Positions 1 through 7,819 of a DNA stretch of 8,697 nt are shown piece after piece; the stretch's first letter is position 1; each line of letters opens with the position of its first letter. The stretch covers positions 1 through 8,697 of the forward strand of contig CAJPOH010000022.1 in assembly GCA_905372205.1 (NCBI GenBank), read 5' to 3'. A program made the translations under genes and the position numbers. The DNA is from an uncultured Treponema sp. GTDB lineage: Bacteria; Spirochaetota; Spirochaetia; Treponematales; Treponemataceae. Below the pieces are notes generated by a model. The model ran no database searches and was not told the DNA's origin. It saw nothing but the letters and a program-made list of their open reading frames with translations.

Positions 1-1767
1 GCTATTATCTTTATGTTTGCTTCGTGCGATTCTTCTTATAACGCTAGGTATACAGAAAATGAGCAATCCTTTTCAAATGAAACTTATATTGTGAAGACCA
101 AAAAATGCTTTGATTCATCTAAATTTGCATCTGTAGGTGCTTTTTATGACGGAACTTCCCCTACAACAAATCTTTTGCTTGATGGGCAATATTACACAGT
201 AAGAAGAAGTGTTAATACAGAAGAAAAAAAATTTATAAAAATGTTGGAAGGTTTGCATGGTGTGTGCTATGCTTGCCCTAACGAAAAAATAGATACCCCT
301 AAGGTTGTATCATCTGACGCATCTATTATCCACGCCTTTGGACTTGATGCTGGTAATTTAAAAGAAGATCCAGAGGCTAGAGGTTATGAGTATGCTCTTC
401 GCATAACACAAGCACGCAATTTTTATGATAAAAATAAGATTGAGCAAAAAGGTGCTTACACAGAAGTGGGTTATGGGAATAATCAAGTTGTAATTGCTAT
501 AATAGACACAGGTCTTAACATGAAGCATCCTGATTTCACTAGGGGAAGCGATTCAATTTGTTTATATGCTAAGTCTATGTATGAAGACCATATAAGTGCT
601 ATTGCTGGAGACTTTAAGGAACTTAATTCTCTGAGAGTTGTGCCTATAGGTTCAAACGAAGACGCTGTGGGGCATGGCACTCATTGTTCTGGCACTATGT
701 GTGCTGTTGAAGGAAACAATGAAGGCATAGCAGGTGTTGCTTATAAGAATACTTTTCTCATTTCTTATAAGGGCTTAGGTTTGAGAGGTGGTAGTTCCAA
801 AGCTATATATGGCTCTCTTGCAGACTTAGCAGAAATTGTTTCAATTTTGAAAAAAGAGCCGAATGCAAGAACTCAAGAAGAAAAGAATAAGATTCCTTCA
901 TCAGTGCCAAATAATTTTAAGATCACACAAAAAATAGTGCCTGTTAATATGAGTTTGGGAGGCACTGCAACTACTTCTTACGCTGTGGAAATGATGAACC
1001 TTGCATTATCACAAGATATTTTGCCTGTTGTGGCTATGGGCAATGACGGGCGTCTTATGGCAGCTTATCCTCGCTCAATCTATGGATGTCTTCCTGTTGG
1101 TGCAACCGACTATAACGACAAGAGGGCTTTATTTAGCGAAGGTGCCGAGTGTATTAGTGTTTCGGCTCCCGGATTTTGTATAATTTCAACGTATAATGGA
1201 AACTGGAAAGGTAGAATTGACGTTGAGCCTAACACAGATAAGAGTGGAACACAGTTTATGAGTGGCACTAGCATGGCAACGCCTTTTGTTACAGGTATGT
1301 TGGGATATCTCCTTTCTTTTGATGAAGGGCAAAAATTAAATTCACAACAATTCAAAAAACTATTGGAAGACACAGCAGATAAAATTGACTTTGGTAATGC
1401 TCCTTTTGGCACATACACAAATGGACACTCACTTTATTATGGCTTTGGTCGTGTTAATGTGCTAGAAGCTGCAAAAGTAATTGCAAAAAGACCTAATACA
1501 CAAATTCCAGAGGTAGATAGCTTTTATCTTAGTAAGCCACTAATAGTTACAATTCCATTTGATGAATATCCTATTCATCTTTATGAAGTACAAAATGCTT
1601 CTTCTCTTATCCCATTAAGCACAACGTACACTGATAAAACTTGCAAAACTCGCTTTTATGGACTTAAAAAGGGGTGCAAATATAGGGTTTCTTACACTTC
1701 TAACATAGGTGAACATGAATATGAATTCACCGCAAATGGTGGTCCAGAAATGGAACATACATTCTAA
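1..1767 (+). CDS. Subtilisin-family (S8) serine protease, predicted lipoprotein, dentilisin-like; 5' end cut by window edge
   Basis: Probably an exported, membrane-anchored endopeptidase. The frame is open to base 1, and the codons before the first Met (base 13) read AIIF, so the true start and most of the signal peptide lie outside the window. F-A-S-C ending at bases 25-27 fits a relaxed spirochaetal lipobox, making that Cys the acylated first mature residue. Counting from the Met at 13: residues ~30-125 look like a pro-region; Asp165 (IIDTG), His221 (GHGTH) and Ser420 (GTSMATP) form the catalytic triad; Asn344 (MGNDG) is the oxyanion-hole residue; NMSLGG at 312-317 matches the subtilase substrate-binding strand. 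Residues ~505-584 form a beta-rich tail. Overall plan and triad spacing (56 and 199 residues) resemble dentilisin (PrtP) of Treponema denticola as I recall it, but this protein is shorter. A hairpin follows the stop. The S8 family call is firm; dentilisin orthology is inferred. Confidence 0.92.
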   Translation, partial: AIIFMFASCDSSYNARYTENEQSFSNETYIVKTKKCFDSSKFASVGAFYDGTSPTTNLLLDGQYYTVRRSVNTEEKKFIKMLEGLHGVCYACPNEKIDTPKVVSSDASIIHAFGLDAGNLKEDPEARGYEYALRITQARNFYDKNKIEQKGAYTEVGYGNNQVVIAIIDTGLNMKHPDFTRGSDSICLYAKSMYEDHISAIAGDFKELNSLRVVPIGSNEDAVGHGTHCSGTMCAVEGNNEGIAGVAYKNTFLISYKGLGLRGGSSKAIYGSLADLAEIVSILKKEPNARTQEEKNKIPSSVPNNFKITQKIVPVNMSLGGTATTSYAVEMMNLALSQDILPVVAMGNDGRLMAAYPRSIYGCLPVGATDYNDKRALFSEGAECISVSAPGFCIISTYNGNWKGRIDVEPNTDKSGTQFMSGTSMATPFVTGMLGYLLSFDEGQKLNSQQFKKLLEDTADKIDFGNAPFGTYTNGHSLYYGFGRVNVLEAAKVIAKRPNTQIPEVDSFYLSKPLIVTIPFDEYPIHLYEVQNASSLIPLSTTYTDKTCKTRFYGLKKGCKYRVSYTSNIGEHEYEFTANGGPEMEHTF

Positions 1768-1784
1768 ATGTGATAAATTATAAA

Positions 1785-1827
1785 AGCTGTTTGCAAAGAA
1801 TGATTTTTGTTTTTCGTGCAAACAGCT
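1785..1827. terminator. Hairpin after the protease gene, possible transcription terminator
   Basis: Perfect 11-bp inverted repeat: AGCTGTTTGCA (1785-1795) pairs with TGCAAACAGCT (1817-1827) across a 21-nt T-rich loop, starting 17 nt after the protease stop codon. Read on +, the stem is followed by CTCTTCTGTAG, a poor U-tract. Read on -, it is followed by TTTTATAATTT, a better one. It may therefore terminate weakly on +, act against antisense transcription, or protect the mRNA 3' end. Confidence 0.55.
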
Positions 1828-1914
1828 CTTCTGTAGTTGTGATAATGTAGGTTATTATTAGGAGTAGGCAACATAACAATTAAGCTATCTCTTTTATAGG
1901 TAAGGTAAAATTAA

Positions 1915-4065
1915 GTGAGTGTAGAACTTTTAGCACCAGCTGGTAGTGTTGAAGCATTGGATGCTGCTATTTCTGAAGGTGCTGATGCTGTATATTTAGG
2001 TCTGAAAAGCTTTAATGCAAGGCTTAGAGGTGCGAATTTTGCGTGGAATCAGGCTCAGGCAACTGTTGAAGCTTTGCACAAAAAAGGCAAAAAAGTGTAT
2101 ATAACAGTAAACACTGTAGTCCAAGAAGATGAGTGCGAAAGGTTGTATCGCTTTCTCTCATTTCTTTCAAAAATCTCGCCTGATGCCCTCATAGTGCAAG
2201 ACTTAGGTGTTCTAAAAATGCTAAATATGTATTTTCAAAATCTTAAAATACACAGCTCAACACAAATGAATATTGCGTCTAGCAAAGGTGCGAATATTGT
2301 AAGCAAGTCAGGTGTTTCTAGGGTGGTCTTGGCTAGGGAGCTATCACTAGAAGAAATTAAAGAAATACATTGTAATACTAATTGCGAGCTTGAAGTGTTT
2401 GTTCACGGAGCTTTATGTGTTTCAGAATCTGGGCTTTGCATGTTCTCCTCATATCTTGGTGGAAAATCAGCAAATCGTGGAATGTGTACTCAAGCCTGTA
2501 GGAGATATTATGAAGCAGATTGTCAAGGAGAGAAAAAAGCTGGATACTTCTTTTCTCCTTATGACTTACAATTGATTGATGTTGTTCCTGATCTTATAAA
2601 AGCAGGCGTTTCATCTTTTAAGATTGAAGGTAGAATGAAGAGTGCTGAATATGTAGGGCAAGTCGTTAAGGCCTATAGATATGTGATTGACCATGCAGAA
2701 AGCGAAAATATAGAAGAAGTTATTATTGAAGGGAAAAAAATGTTATTGCATGACTATTCTCGCGAAAAAACTCATTACCACATCTTCTCTCCTAGTCTTG
2801 AAAAAGTGTTACAGCCTAATCAAGCAGGCGGAACAGGGGTTTTTCTAGGTAAGATAGTCGAAGTTTTAGAAGAAGCAGGGGATGAAACTCCTTGTTCTTA
2901 TATATGTTTTTCTTCTAAACGTCAACTAGGCGTTGGAGATAGTATTAGAATACATGAAAAGAATGATAAGAAAAGAGAAAGTTTTAAAATTATAGATGTG
3001 AAAAACAAAAAAGAAAAACAGTTTGTTAAAATTGCAGGTGTTGCTAAAGCAGGTGACTTTGTATATTTAATTCAAGAAAAAAACACAAAACGCTATCCTC
3101 ATGTTTTGCCAAATAATTTAGATGACTATCGTCTTACTCCGCGTGATGAAAAATTGCCAGCTTTAGTTTTAGCCTCTGAAATATATTCAAGAGGAAAAAC
3201 AAAACATCTGAGAGAAAAAAAGGAAGCAAAGGATTTTTTTCCAAAGGGCTTATATGTACAAATTTCATCTTTTAATAATATCAATGTTTTAATTTCAAGT
3301 GTTTTGCGTCCTACAAAATTGATAGTTAATTTGAATGAGGAAACAAAAAAATCTATAGAAAACTATGAAATGCAAAAAGGAATCAACCCTTTTTCTAAAA
3401 AAGATACGATAATTTCACTAGATCCTTTTTTGGCTGAAGGAACATTAAAAGAGACTGAAAATACCCTAGTATTCTTAATAGAAAGTGGATATTTTTCTTT
3501 CGTTTTGAATAATTTAGCTCAACTTAAAATATTAAAAGAGATAAGAGAAAAACTTAAATGTACTCGTTTGAATTTAATTGCAGGTCCCTATCTTTACACG
3601 TTTAACCGCTATGCAATAAAATTTTTGGAAGAAATGGAAATAACAAAGATTATTTCTCCCATAGAAAACTCATACGATAATATAGAGAACTGCTATAAAA
3701 ACAAAGGAGCACGTCAAAATGTTTTATTAACCATTTTTGCCTACCCAGCTCTTTTTAGAATTAGCTCACCCTTGCCTAGCTCATACAATTTCTTTTATAT
3801 CAAGGATAAAGAAAAAATGATATTCAAAGCTTTTTCAACTCCTTCTCAGTCTTTTGTCTTGCCTGAAAAGCCATTTTCTATAACACATAGAGTAGGACAT
3901 CTTAGAAAGAATGGTTTTGAACACTTTTTACTAGACTTTTCTCACACTGCAATAAATGCAAAAGAATATCGCTTTATACTCAATGCTTTCAATAAGGAAA
4001 TATATATAGAAGATACTTCATATTTCAACTGGAAAGAAGGTTTTTATAAAGAAACAAAAAAATAA
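1915..4065 (+). CDS. U32 family protein (collagenase-like peptidase family, RlhA/YdcP type), two-module form
   Basis: U32 proteins were named as peptidases, but characterised bacterial members such as RlhA and TrhP are needed for hydroxylation of 23S rRNA or tRNA, so a cytoplasmic RNA-modification role is the better guess. The 716-residue product opens with the family's ELLAPAGS start, and residues 1 to ~300 are the TIM-barrel core. The family signature is intact at 160-178 (E-x-F-x2-G-A-L-C-x6-L-C-x-F-S). Cys168, Cys175, Cys191 and Cys195 match the four cysteines thought to bind an Fe-S cluster. Residues ~303-388 look like a small beta domain. From ~410 a second, diverged module contains N-LIAGPYLYTFN (~553-564) and ISPIE (580-584), which resemble U32 second-barrel motifs. 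The GTG start is forced by an in-frame TAA immediately before it and has an AAGG ribosome site 9 nt upstream. The family is sure; the substrate is not determined. Confidence 0.92.
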   Translation: MSVELLAPAGSVEALDAAISEGADAVYLGLKSFNARLRGANFAWNQAQATVEALHKKGKKVYITVNTVVQEDECERLYRFLSFLSKISPDALIVQDLGVLKMLNMYFQNLKIHSSTQMNIASSKGANIVSKSGVSRVVLARELSLEEIKEIHCNTNCELEVFVHGALCVSESGLCMFSSYLGGKSANRGMCTQACRRYYEADCQGEKKAGYFFSPYDLQLIDVVPDLIKAGVSSFKIEGRMKSAEYVGQVVKAYRYVIDHAESENIEEVIIEGKKMLLHDYSREKTHYHIFSPSLEKVLQPNQAGGTGVFLGKIVEVLEEAGDETPCSYICFSSKRQLGVGDSIRIHEKNDKKRESFKIIDVKNKKEKQFVKIAGVAKAGDFVYLIQEKNTKRYPHVLPNNLDDYRLTPRDEKLPALVLASEIYSRGKTKHLREKKEAKDFFPKGLYVQISSFNNINVLISSVLRPTKLIVNLNEETKKSIENYEMQKGINPFSKKDTIISLDPFLAEGTLKETENTLVFLIESGYFSFVLNNLAQLKILKEIREKLKCTRLNLIAGPYLYTFNRYAIKFLEEMEITKIISPIENSYDNIENCYKNKGARQNVLLTIFAYPALFRISSPLPSSYNFFYIKDKEKMIFKAFSTPSQSFVLPEKPFSITHRVGHLRKNGFEHFLLDFSHTAINAKEYRFILNAFNKEIYIEDTSYFNWKEGFYKETKK

Positions 4066-4136
4066 GCTAACATGATATATTTTTAGCAAACTTGAGGAAT
4101 CCGCTGATTGAACACCCTAAATAAAACTATCTATAT

Positions 4137-4194
4137 GCAAAAGCAAGCCCCTCTAAAACATCTTGAAAGATACTTTAGAGGGGCTTGCTTTTGC
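4137..4194. terminator. Bidirectional terminator between convergent genes
   Basis: Perfect 21-bp inverted repeat (4137-4157 with 4174-4194) enclosing a 16-nt loop that itself can form a 4-bp stem, ATCT-TGAA-AGAT (4160-4171). The core is G+C-rich (AAGCCCCTCT), with A4 at 4139-4142 on one flank and T4 at 4189-4192 on the other, so each strand presents a U-run after the core stem. It lies between the ends of the + strand U32 gene (4065) and the - strand flavin-type gene (4213), where a shared terminator is expected. Confidence 0.88.
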
Positions 4195-4212
4195 TCTTAA
4201 TAGAGACAGGAT

Positions 4213-4602
4213 TTATTGTAACTTAGTCCCTGCAGGAGCTCCAATATGAAGTGTATAAATCTCTTCAATATGAATCACAACTACAGCCTTAGGTACTTTA
4301 CCTTTCGCCCATTCAACAGCATCATCAAAAATCTTTCCTTCTGTAAAGATTTCAGCTTTTCCAACAAAGCGATAGCCATCCAAATTTTCCCAATCAACAT
4401 AAGCAATCGCAACGCGTGCATTATCTTTTATATTTTGCATTGTTTGCTTACCTGTATTCTCGTTATACATAAGAGTACTATCATCAACTATTCTCATAGT
4501 CCTCTTAGGACCTATATTGGGCATTCCATCACTACTCACTGTTGCGATATACGCCAATTGTTTTGACATAAGTTCTTTCATTTCATCCGTTAATTTAGCC
4601 AT
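4213..4602 (-). CDS. Pyridoxamine 5'-phosphate oxidase family protein (small FMN-binding split barrel)
   Basis: A 129-residue single-domain protein of the flavin-reductase/PNPOx-like split-barrel fold. Visible family features are the first strands LAYIATVSSDGMPNIGPKR (16-34), the acidic-residue turn and strand STLMYNENTGKQT (42-54), NIKDNARVAIAYVD (57-70), and the central GYRFVGKAEIFTEG (76-89). The family usually binds FMN at the dimer interface and acts as a small oxidoreductase or flavin carrier. It is too short to be a full PdxH, so vitamin B6 synthesis should not be assumed. The start is ATG with a strong GGGAGG ribosome site (4610-4615) 7 nt upstream. It lies 59 nt downstream of dnaJ on the same strand with no terminator between, but has its own promoter candidate. 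It may also be cotranscribed. Family call good, substrate unknown. Confidence 0.87.
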   Translation of the reverse strand: MAKLTDEMKELMSKQLAYIATVSSDGMPNIGPKRTMRIVDDSTLMYNENTGKQTMQNIKDNARVAIAYVDWENLDGYRFVGKAEIFTEGKIFDDAVEWAKGKVPKAVVVIHIEEIYTLHIGAPAGTKLQ

Positions 4603-4623
4603 AATCTAGCCTCCCTATCCATA

Positions 4624-4652
4624 ATTATATTTCACTTTATTCATATTTTCTA
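4624..4652 (-). promoter_or_regulatory. Candidate sigma-70 promoter for the small flavin-type gene
   Basis: On the - strand a TATAAT (4624-4629) is preceded, after a 17-bp spacer, by TAGAAA (4647-4652; 4 of 6 matches to TTGACA). It lies just upstream of the gene's ribosome site, entirely within the dnaJ-flavin gene gap. The region is A+T-rich, so a chance match is possible. Confidence 0.4.
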
Positions 4653-4661
4653 TAGTAATTT

Positions 4662-5807
4662 TTATAAATCTTTTAATTTTATGAATTTGGGAGCTTTTTC
4701 TTCACCTTCAATCTCTGCTACCTGTTTAAGCAATTCTTTTGATTTTGAAGATAACCTTGTAGGAACTTTAATTTTCACTTGTATATATAAGTCGCCTTTG
4801 CCACCTGAAGTAGTTGGCACTCCTTCACCTGCAACCTTAATCATTGCACCATGTTGTGTTCCCTGAGGAATTTTCACATTTAGAGATCTACCATCAAGCG
4901 TTGTAATACTCACATCTGCACCCAAAGTTGCCTGAGTTATTGAAACAGGCATAGCACAATATAAGTTTTTACCATCACGCTCAAAAAAATCATGAGGTTT
5001 GACAATTACAAAGATAAATAAGTCCCCACTAGAACCACCATAGCTACCAGCATTGCCTTGACCAGGAATAACAATTCTCCTTCCATCTTCAACACCAGAA
5101 GGAATTGTCACCTTTATCGTTTGTTTTTTCTTTTCAAGACCTGTTCCTCTGCAATTCTTACAAGGTTTTTCTATGATCGTTCCATGCCCACCACAGCGAG
5201 AGCAAGTTCTAGCAATCGTCATAAAACCTGCAGATTGTCTAACTTGCCCCATACCTTTGCAATCTGGGCAAGTTGTTCGTTTTGTGTTTCCTTCTGCACC
5301 ACTTCCATTACAGACATGACACGCGACATCGTGAGAGTAAGAAATATCAACTTTTTTCCCATAAACAGCTTCAATGAAAGGAATGCTCAAATTATATTGT
5401 AGGTTGCTACCACGTGTAGCACTTGAAGCTCCTGAACCTCGTCTTTCTCCAAATCCACCAAAGCCAAAGCCTGAAGAACCACCACCAAATAGACCTTCAA
5501 AAATGCTAGAAAAACCACCACCAAATAAGTCTTCAAAACCTGAGAATGCACTAGGATCAAAACCTGCTCCACCCATTCCGTCCACACCTGCATGACCGAA
5601 TTGATCGTAAGTTTTCCTTTTTTTCTCATCAATCAGCACTTCATAAGCTTCCGTTGCCTCTTTAAACTTTTCTTCTGCTTCTTTGTTGCCGGGATTTTTA
5701 TCAGGATGATATTTAATTGCAAGCTTTCTATAAGCTTTTTTGATTTCGTCGCTAGTTGCCGTCTTACTAACTTCGAGTACTTCGTAATAATCACGTTTTG
5801 ATGCCAC
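4662..5807 (-). CDS. dnaJ: Chaperone protein DnaJ (class A Hsp40)
   Basis: Co-chaperone that delivers unfolded clients to DnaK and stimulates its ATPase. The 381-residue product has the full class A order: J domain (~5-67, HPD at 34-36), a Gly/Phe-rich linker (~70-126), four zinc-finger CxxCxGxG repeats (163-170 CHVCNGSG, 180-187 CPDCKGMG, 202-209 CSRCGGHG, 216-223 CKNCRGTG), then the C-terminal client-binding and dimerisation domains. All eight zinc cysteines are present. I place the start at the GTG at 5805-5807. The ATG two codons upstream (5811-5813) directly abuts the only ribosome site, GGAG at 5814-5817, whereas the GTG has a normal 6-nt spacing and gives [11 protein letters not shown], like other DnaJ N-termini. 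The gene follows dnaK, with a terminator-like hairpin in the gap. The Gly/Phe region contains a 12-residue tandem repeat. Confidence 0.97.
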   Translation of the reverse strand: MASKRDYYEVLEVSKTATSDEIKKAYRKLAIKYHPDKNPGNKEAEEKFKEATEAYEVLIDEKKRKTYDQFGHAGVDGMGGAGFDPSAFSGFEDLFGGGFSSIFEGLFGGGSSGFGFGGFGERRGSGASSATRGSNLQYNLSIPFIEAVYGKKVDISYSHDVACHVCNGSGAEGNTKRTTCPDCKGMGQVRQSAGFMTIARTCSRCGGHGTIIEKPCKNCRGTGLEKKKQTIKVTIPSGVEDGRRIVIPGQGNAGSYGGSSGDLFIFVIVKPHDFFERDGKNLYCAMPVSITQATLGADVSITTLDGRSLNVKIPQGTQHGAMIKVAGEGVPTTSGGKGDLYIQVKIKVPTRLSSKSKELLKQVAEIEGEEKAPKFIKLKDL

Positions 5808-5813
5808 GTTCAT

Positions 5814-5817
5814 CTCC
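5814..5817 (-). promoter_or_regulatory. Ribosome binding site that decides the dnaJ start
   Basis: GGAG on the - strand touches the upstream in-frame ATG (zero spacing) but lies 6 nt before the GTG at 5805-5807, favouring the GTG. It is also only about 10 nt downstream of the hairpin between dnaK and dnaJ, so folding of that hairpin could influence its availability. Confidence 0.6.
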
Positions 5818-5826
5818 AGAAATGAA

Positions 5827-5863
5827 AAAAGATGAGAAGCTTTTAACTAGCATCTCATCTTTT
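5827..5863 (-). terminator. Terminator-like hairpin between dnaK and dnaJ
   Basis: The 11-nt arms 5827-5837 and 5853-5863 are perfectly complementary (AAAAGATGAGA with TCTCATCTTTT on +). Inside them come one A-A mismatch and a further GCT/AGC 3-bp stem closing a 7-nt loop. Read on -, the transcript direction, the stem runs straight into six U residues, the usual form of an intrinsic terminator. It begins 17 nt after the dnaK stop and ends just before the dnaJ ribosome site. It probably attenuates read-through or is an RNA-processing or stability element that lowers dnaJ expression relative to dnaK. Confidence 0.7.
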
Positions 5864-5879
5864 ATTAAAGTTTTTTCTC

Positions 5880-7784
5880 TTATTTATCTTCGTTGACTAC
5901 TTCGTAGTCTACACCATCAGAACTTCCTTTTGTATTTTCTGTTTGTGTAGCTCCAGCTTGTCCTGTAGCTCCACCTGTAGCCTGATTTTGTTTATAAAGC
6001 TCTTCGCCCATTTTCATACTAACTTGCTTTAAGGCTTCTGTTTTAGCTTTAATTTCGTCTGTATCTCCACTTTCCAAAGCTCTTTTCACAGCTGCTACAG
6101 CATCTTCAATACTAGCTTTCTCTGCTGGAGGTATTTTCTCACCAAGTTCTTTTAATGTTTTTTCAGTTTGATAAACTAAGCTATCTGCTTCGTTTTTAAC
6201 TTCTACTTTTTCTTGTTCTTTTTTATCGGCTTCTGCATTAGCTTCTGCTTCTTTAACCATTCTATCAATTTCAGCATCGCTTAAACCTGATGAACTCTCT
6301 ATTCTTATGTGTTGCTCTTTTCCTGTGCCTAAATCCTTTGCAGAAACATGCACAATGCCGTTAGCATCAATATCAAAAGTAACTTCAATTTGTGGAACAC
6401 CACGTGGAGCAGGTGGAATACCTACAAGATCAAAGTTGCCAAGAGTTCTATTTTGACTAACCATACCCCGCTCACCTTGCAAAACATGGATAGAAACTGC
6501 CGTTTGCCCGTCAGCTGCTGTGGAAAAGATTTGACTCTTCTTTGTAGGAATTGTGGTGTTTCTATTGATCAATTTTGTGAAAACTCCACCTAATGTTTCA
6601 ATACCAAGTGAAAGAGGAGTAACATCAAGCAATAATACGTCTTTCACATCTCCTCCTAAGATACCACCCTGAATTGCAGCTCCCATTGCAACAGCTTCAT
6701 CTGGGTTTACACTCTTAGACCCTTCTTTTCCAAATATTTCTTTGATGATTTGAAGAACGCGTGGCATACGTGTTGACCCACCAACTAGTAAAACATCATC
6801 GATTTTATCAGATGTAATTCCTGCATCTTTTAATGCTTTTAGACAAGGTTCTTTTGTTCTTTCAAACAAATCTTCCGTCATTTGTTCAAACTTTGCACGA
6901 GTAAGTGTTTTTTGCAAGTGTTTAGGACCTGTGCTATCTGCTGTGATGAAAGGCAAGTTTATATCTGTGCTAGCAACGTTAGAAAGCTCAATCTTTGCTT
7001 TTTCTGCAGCTTCTCTTAAACGTTGTAACGCCATTCTATCTTGCATTAAATCAATACCTGTATCATTTTTAAATTCTTCCGCTAGCCATTTCACAATTCT
7101 AGCATCAAAATCATCTCCACCTAAGTGAGTATCTCCATTTGTAGATTTAACTTCAAAAACACCATCACCTAGTTCAAGAATAGAAATATCAAACGTTCCA
7201 CCACCTAAGTCATAAACAGCTATTAGTTTTTCTTTCTTTGAATCTTTGTTAAAACCAAATGCGAGGGACGCGGCTGTAGGTTCGTTAATAATTCTTTTTA
7301 CTTCCAAGCCAGCAATCTTTCCTGCATCTTTTGTGGCTTGGCGTTGTGCGTCATTAAAATAAGCAGGAACAGTGATAACAGCCTCTGTAACAGGTTCTCC
7401 AAGATAGTCTTCTGCTGTCTTTTTCATCTTTTGCAAGATAAATGCAGAAATCTCTTGTGGAGAATATAACTTGCCACCAACATCAACCCTAACATCTCCA
7501 TTTTGAGATACTAACTTATAAGGCATGTGTGTTGATTCACTGTTTAATTCATCAAACCTATGACCTATAAAACGCTTGATTGAATACACTGTTTTTTCAG
7601 GATTTGTAACCATTTGGTTTTTTGCAGGCTGACCTACAACACGCTCATCTTTAGAAGTAAAACCAACTATAGATGGTGTAGTCCTTCCTCCTTCAGAGTT
7701 TGCAATAACTACTGGTTCTCCTCCTTCCATAACAGAAACGCAAGAATTTGTGGTTCCTAAATCAATTCCTATAATCTTTCCCAT
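5880..7784 (-). CDS. dnaK: Molecular chaperone DnaK (Hsp70)
   Basis: ATP-driven cytoplasmic chaperone that binds and releases hydrophobic peptide segments, working with DnaJ and GrpE. The 634-residue length is normal. The ATPase domain (~1-380) has phosphate-1 GIDLGTTNS (6-14), [11 protein letters not shown] (167-177), phosphate-2 [12 protein letters not shown] (190-201) and the adenosine motif [11 protein letters not shown] (331-341). The interdomain linker is DVLLLDVTP (382-390). The substrate-binding domain follows, with GERG (437-440), [18 protein letters not shown] (456-473) and a helical lid from ~500. The Gly/Ala/Thr-rich tail (601-620) ends in DYEVVNEDK. The segment around residues 77-103 is present; Gram-positive DnaKs lack it. 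ATG start with AAGGAG (7795-7800) 10 nt upstream. The gap to grpE is 35 nt with no obvious promoter, so the two are probably cotranscribed. Confidence 0.99.
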   Translation of the reverse strand: MGKIIGIDLGTTNSCVSVMEGGEPVVIANSEGGRTTPSIVGFTSKDERVVGQPAKNQMVTNPEKTVYSIKRFIGHRFDELNSESTHMPYKLVSQNGDVRVDVGGKLYSPQEISAFILQKMKKTAEDYLGEPVTEAVITVPAYFNDAQRQATKDAGKIAGLEVKRIINEPTAASLAFGFNKDSKKEKLIAVYDLGGGTFDISILELGDGVFEVKSTNGDTHLGGDDFDARIVKWLAEEFKNDTGIDLMQDRMALQRLREAAEKAKIELSNVASTDINLPFITADSTGPKHLQKTLTRAKFEQMTEDLFERTKEPCLKALKDAGITSDKIDDVLLVGGSTRMPRVLQIIKEIFGKEGSKSVNPDEAVAMGAAIQGGILGGDVKDVLLLDVTPLSLGIETLGGVFTKLINRNTTIPTKKSQIFSTAADGQTAVSIHVLQGERGMVSQNRTLGNFDLVGIPPAPRGVPQIEVTFDIDANGIVHVSAKDLGTGKEQHIRIESSSGLSDAEIDRMVKEAEANAEADKKEQEKVEVKNEADSLVYQTEKTLKELGEKIPPAEKASIEDAVAAVKRALESGDTDEIKAKTEALKQVSMKMGEELYKQNQATGGATGQAGATQTENTKGSSDGVDYEVVNEDK

Positions 7785-7819
7785 ATTATTTTATCTCCTT
7801 AAAAAGTTTAGCTAAAAAG

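Noticed and set aside
1831..1914. Promoter for the U32 gene
   Set aside because: Several TATTAT- or TTGTGA-like hexamers occur, but none pair with a partner at 16-18 bp spacing well enough to stand out in this A+T-rich gap.
4066..4087. Hairpin GCTAA ... TTAGC just after the U32 stop codon
   Set aside because: Five base pairs, A/T-rich, 12-nt loop. The strong hairpin at 4137-4194 is the credible terminator.
4213..4602. Assignment as pyridoxine/pyridoxamine phosphate oxidase PdxH
   Set aside because: At 129 residues it is much shorter than PdxH and shows only the general split-barrel features, so only the family is named.
5374..5632. Overlapping Pro-rich and Leu/Val-rich open frames across the dnaJ Gly/Phe region
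   Set aside because: They are frame shadows of the Gly/Phe repeat codons, with no ribosome sites and no recognisable domains.
5895..5909. Hairpin GACTAC-TTC-GTAGTC at the end of dnaK
   Set aside because: It lies in the codons for Asp-Tyr-Glu-Val-Val of the conserved DnaK tail and has no U-tract. A coding coincidence is the simplest explanation.
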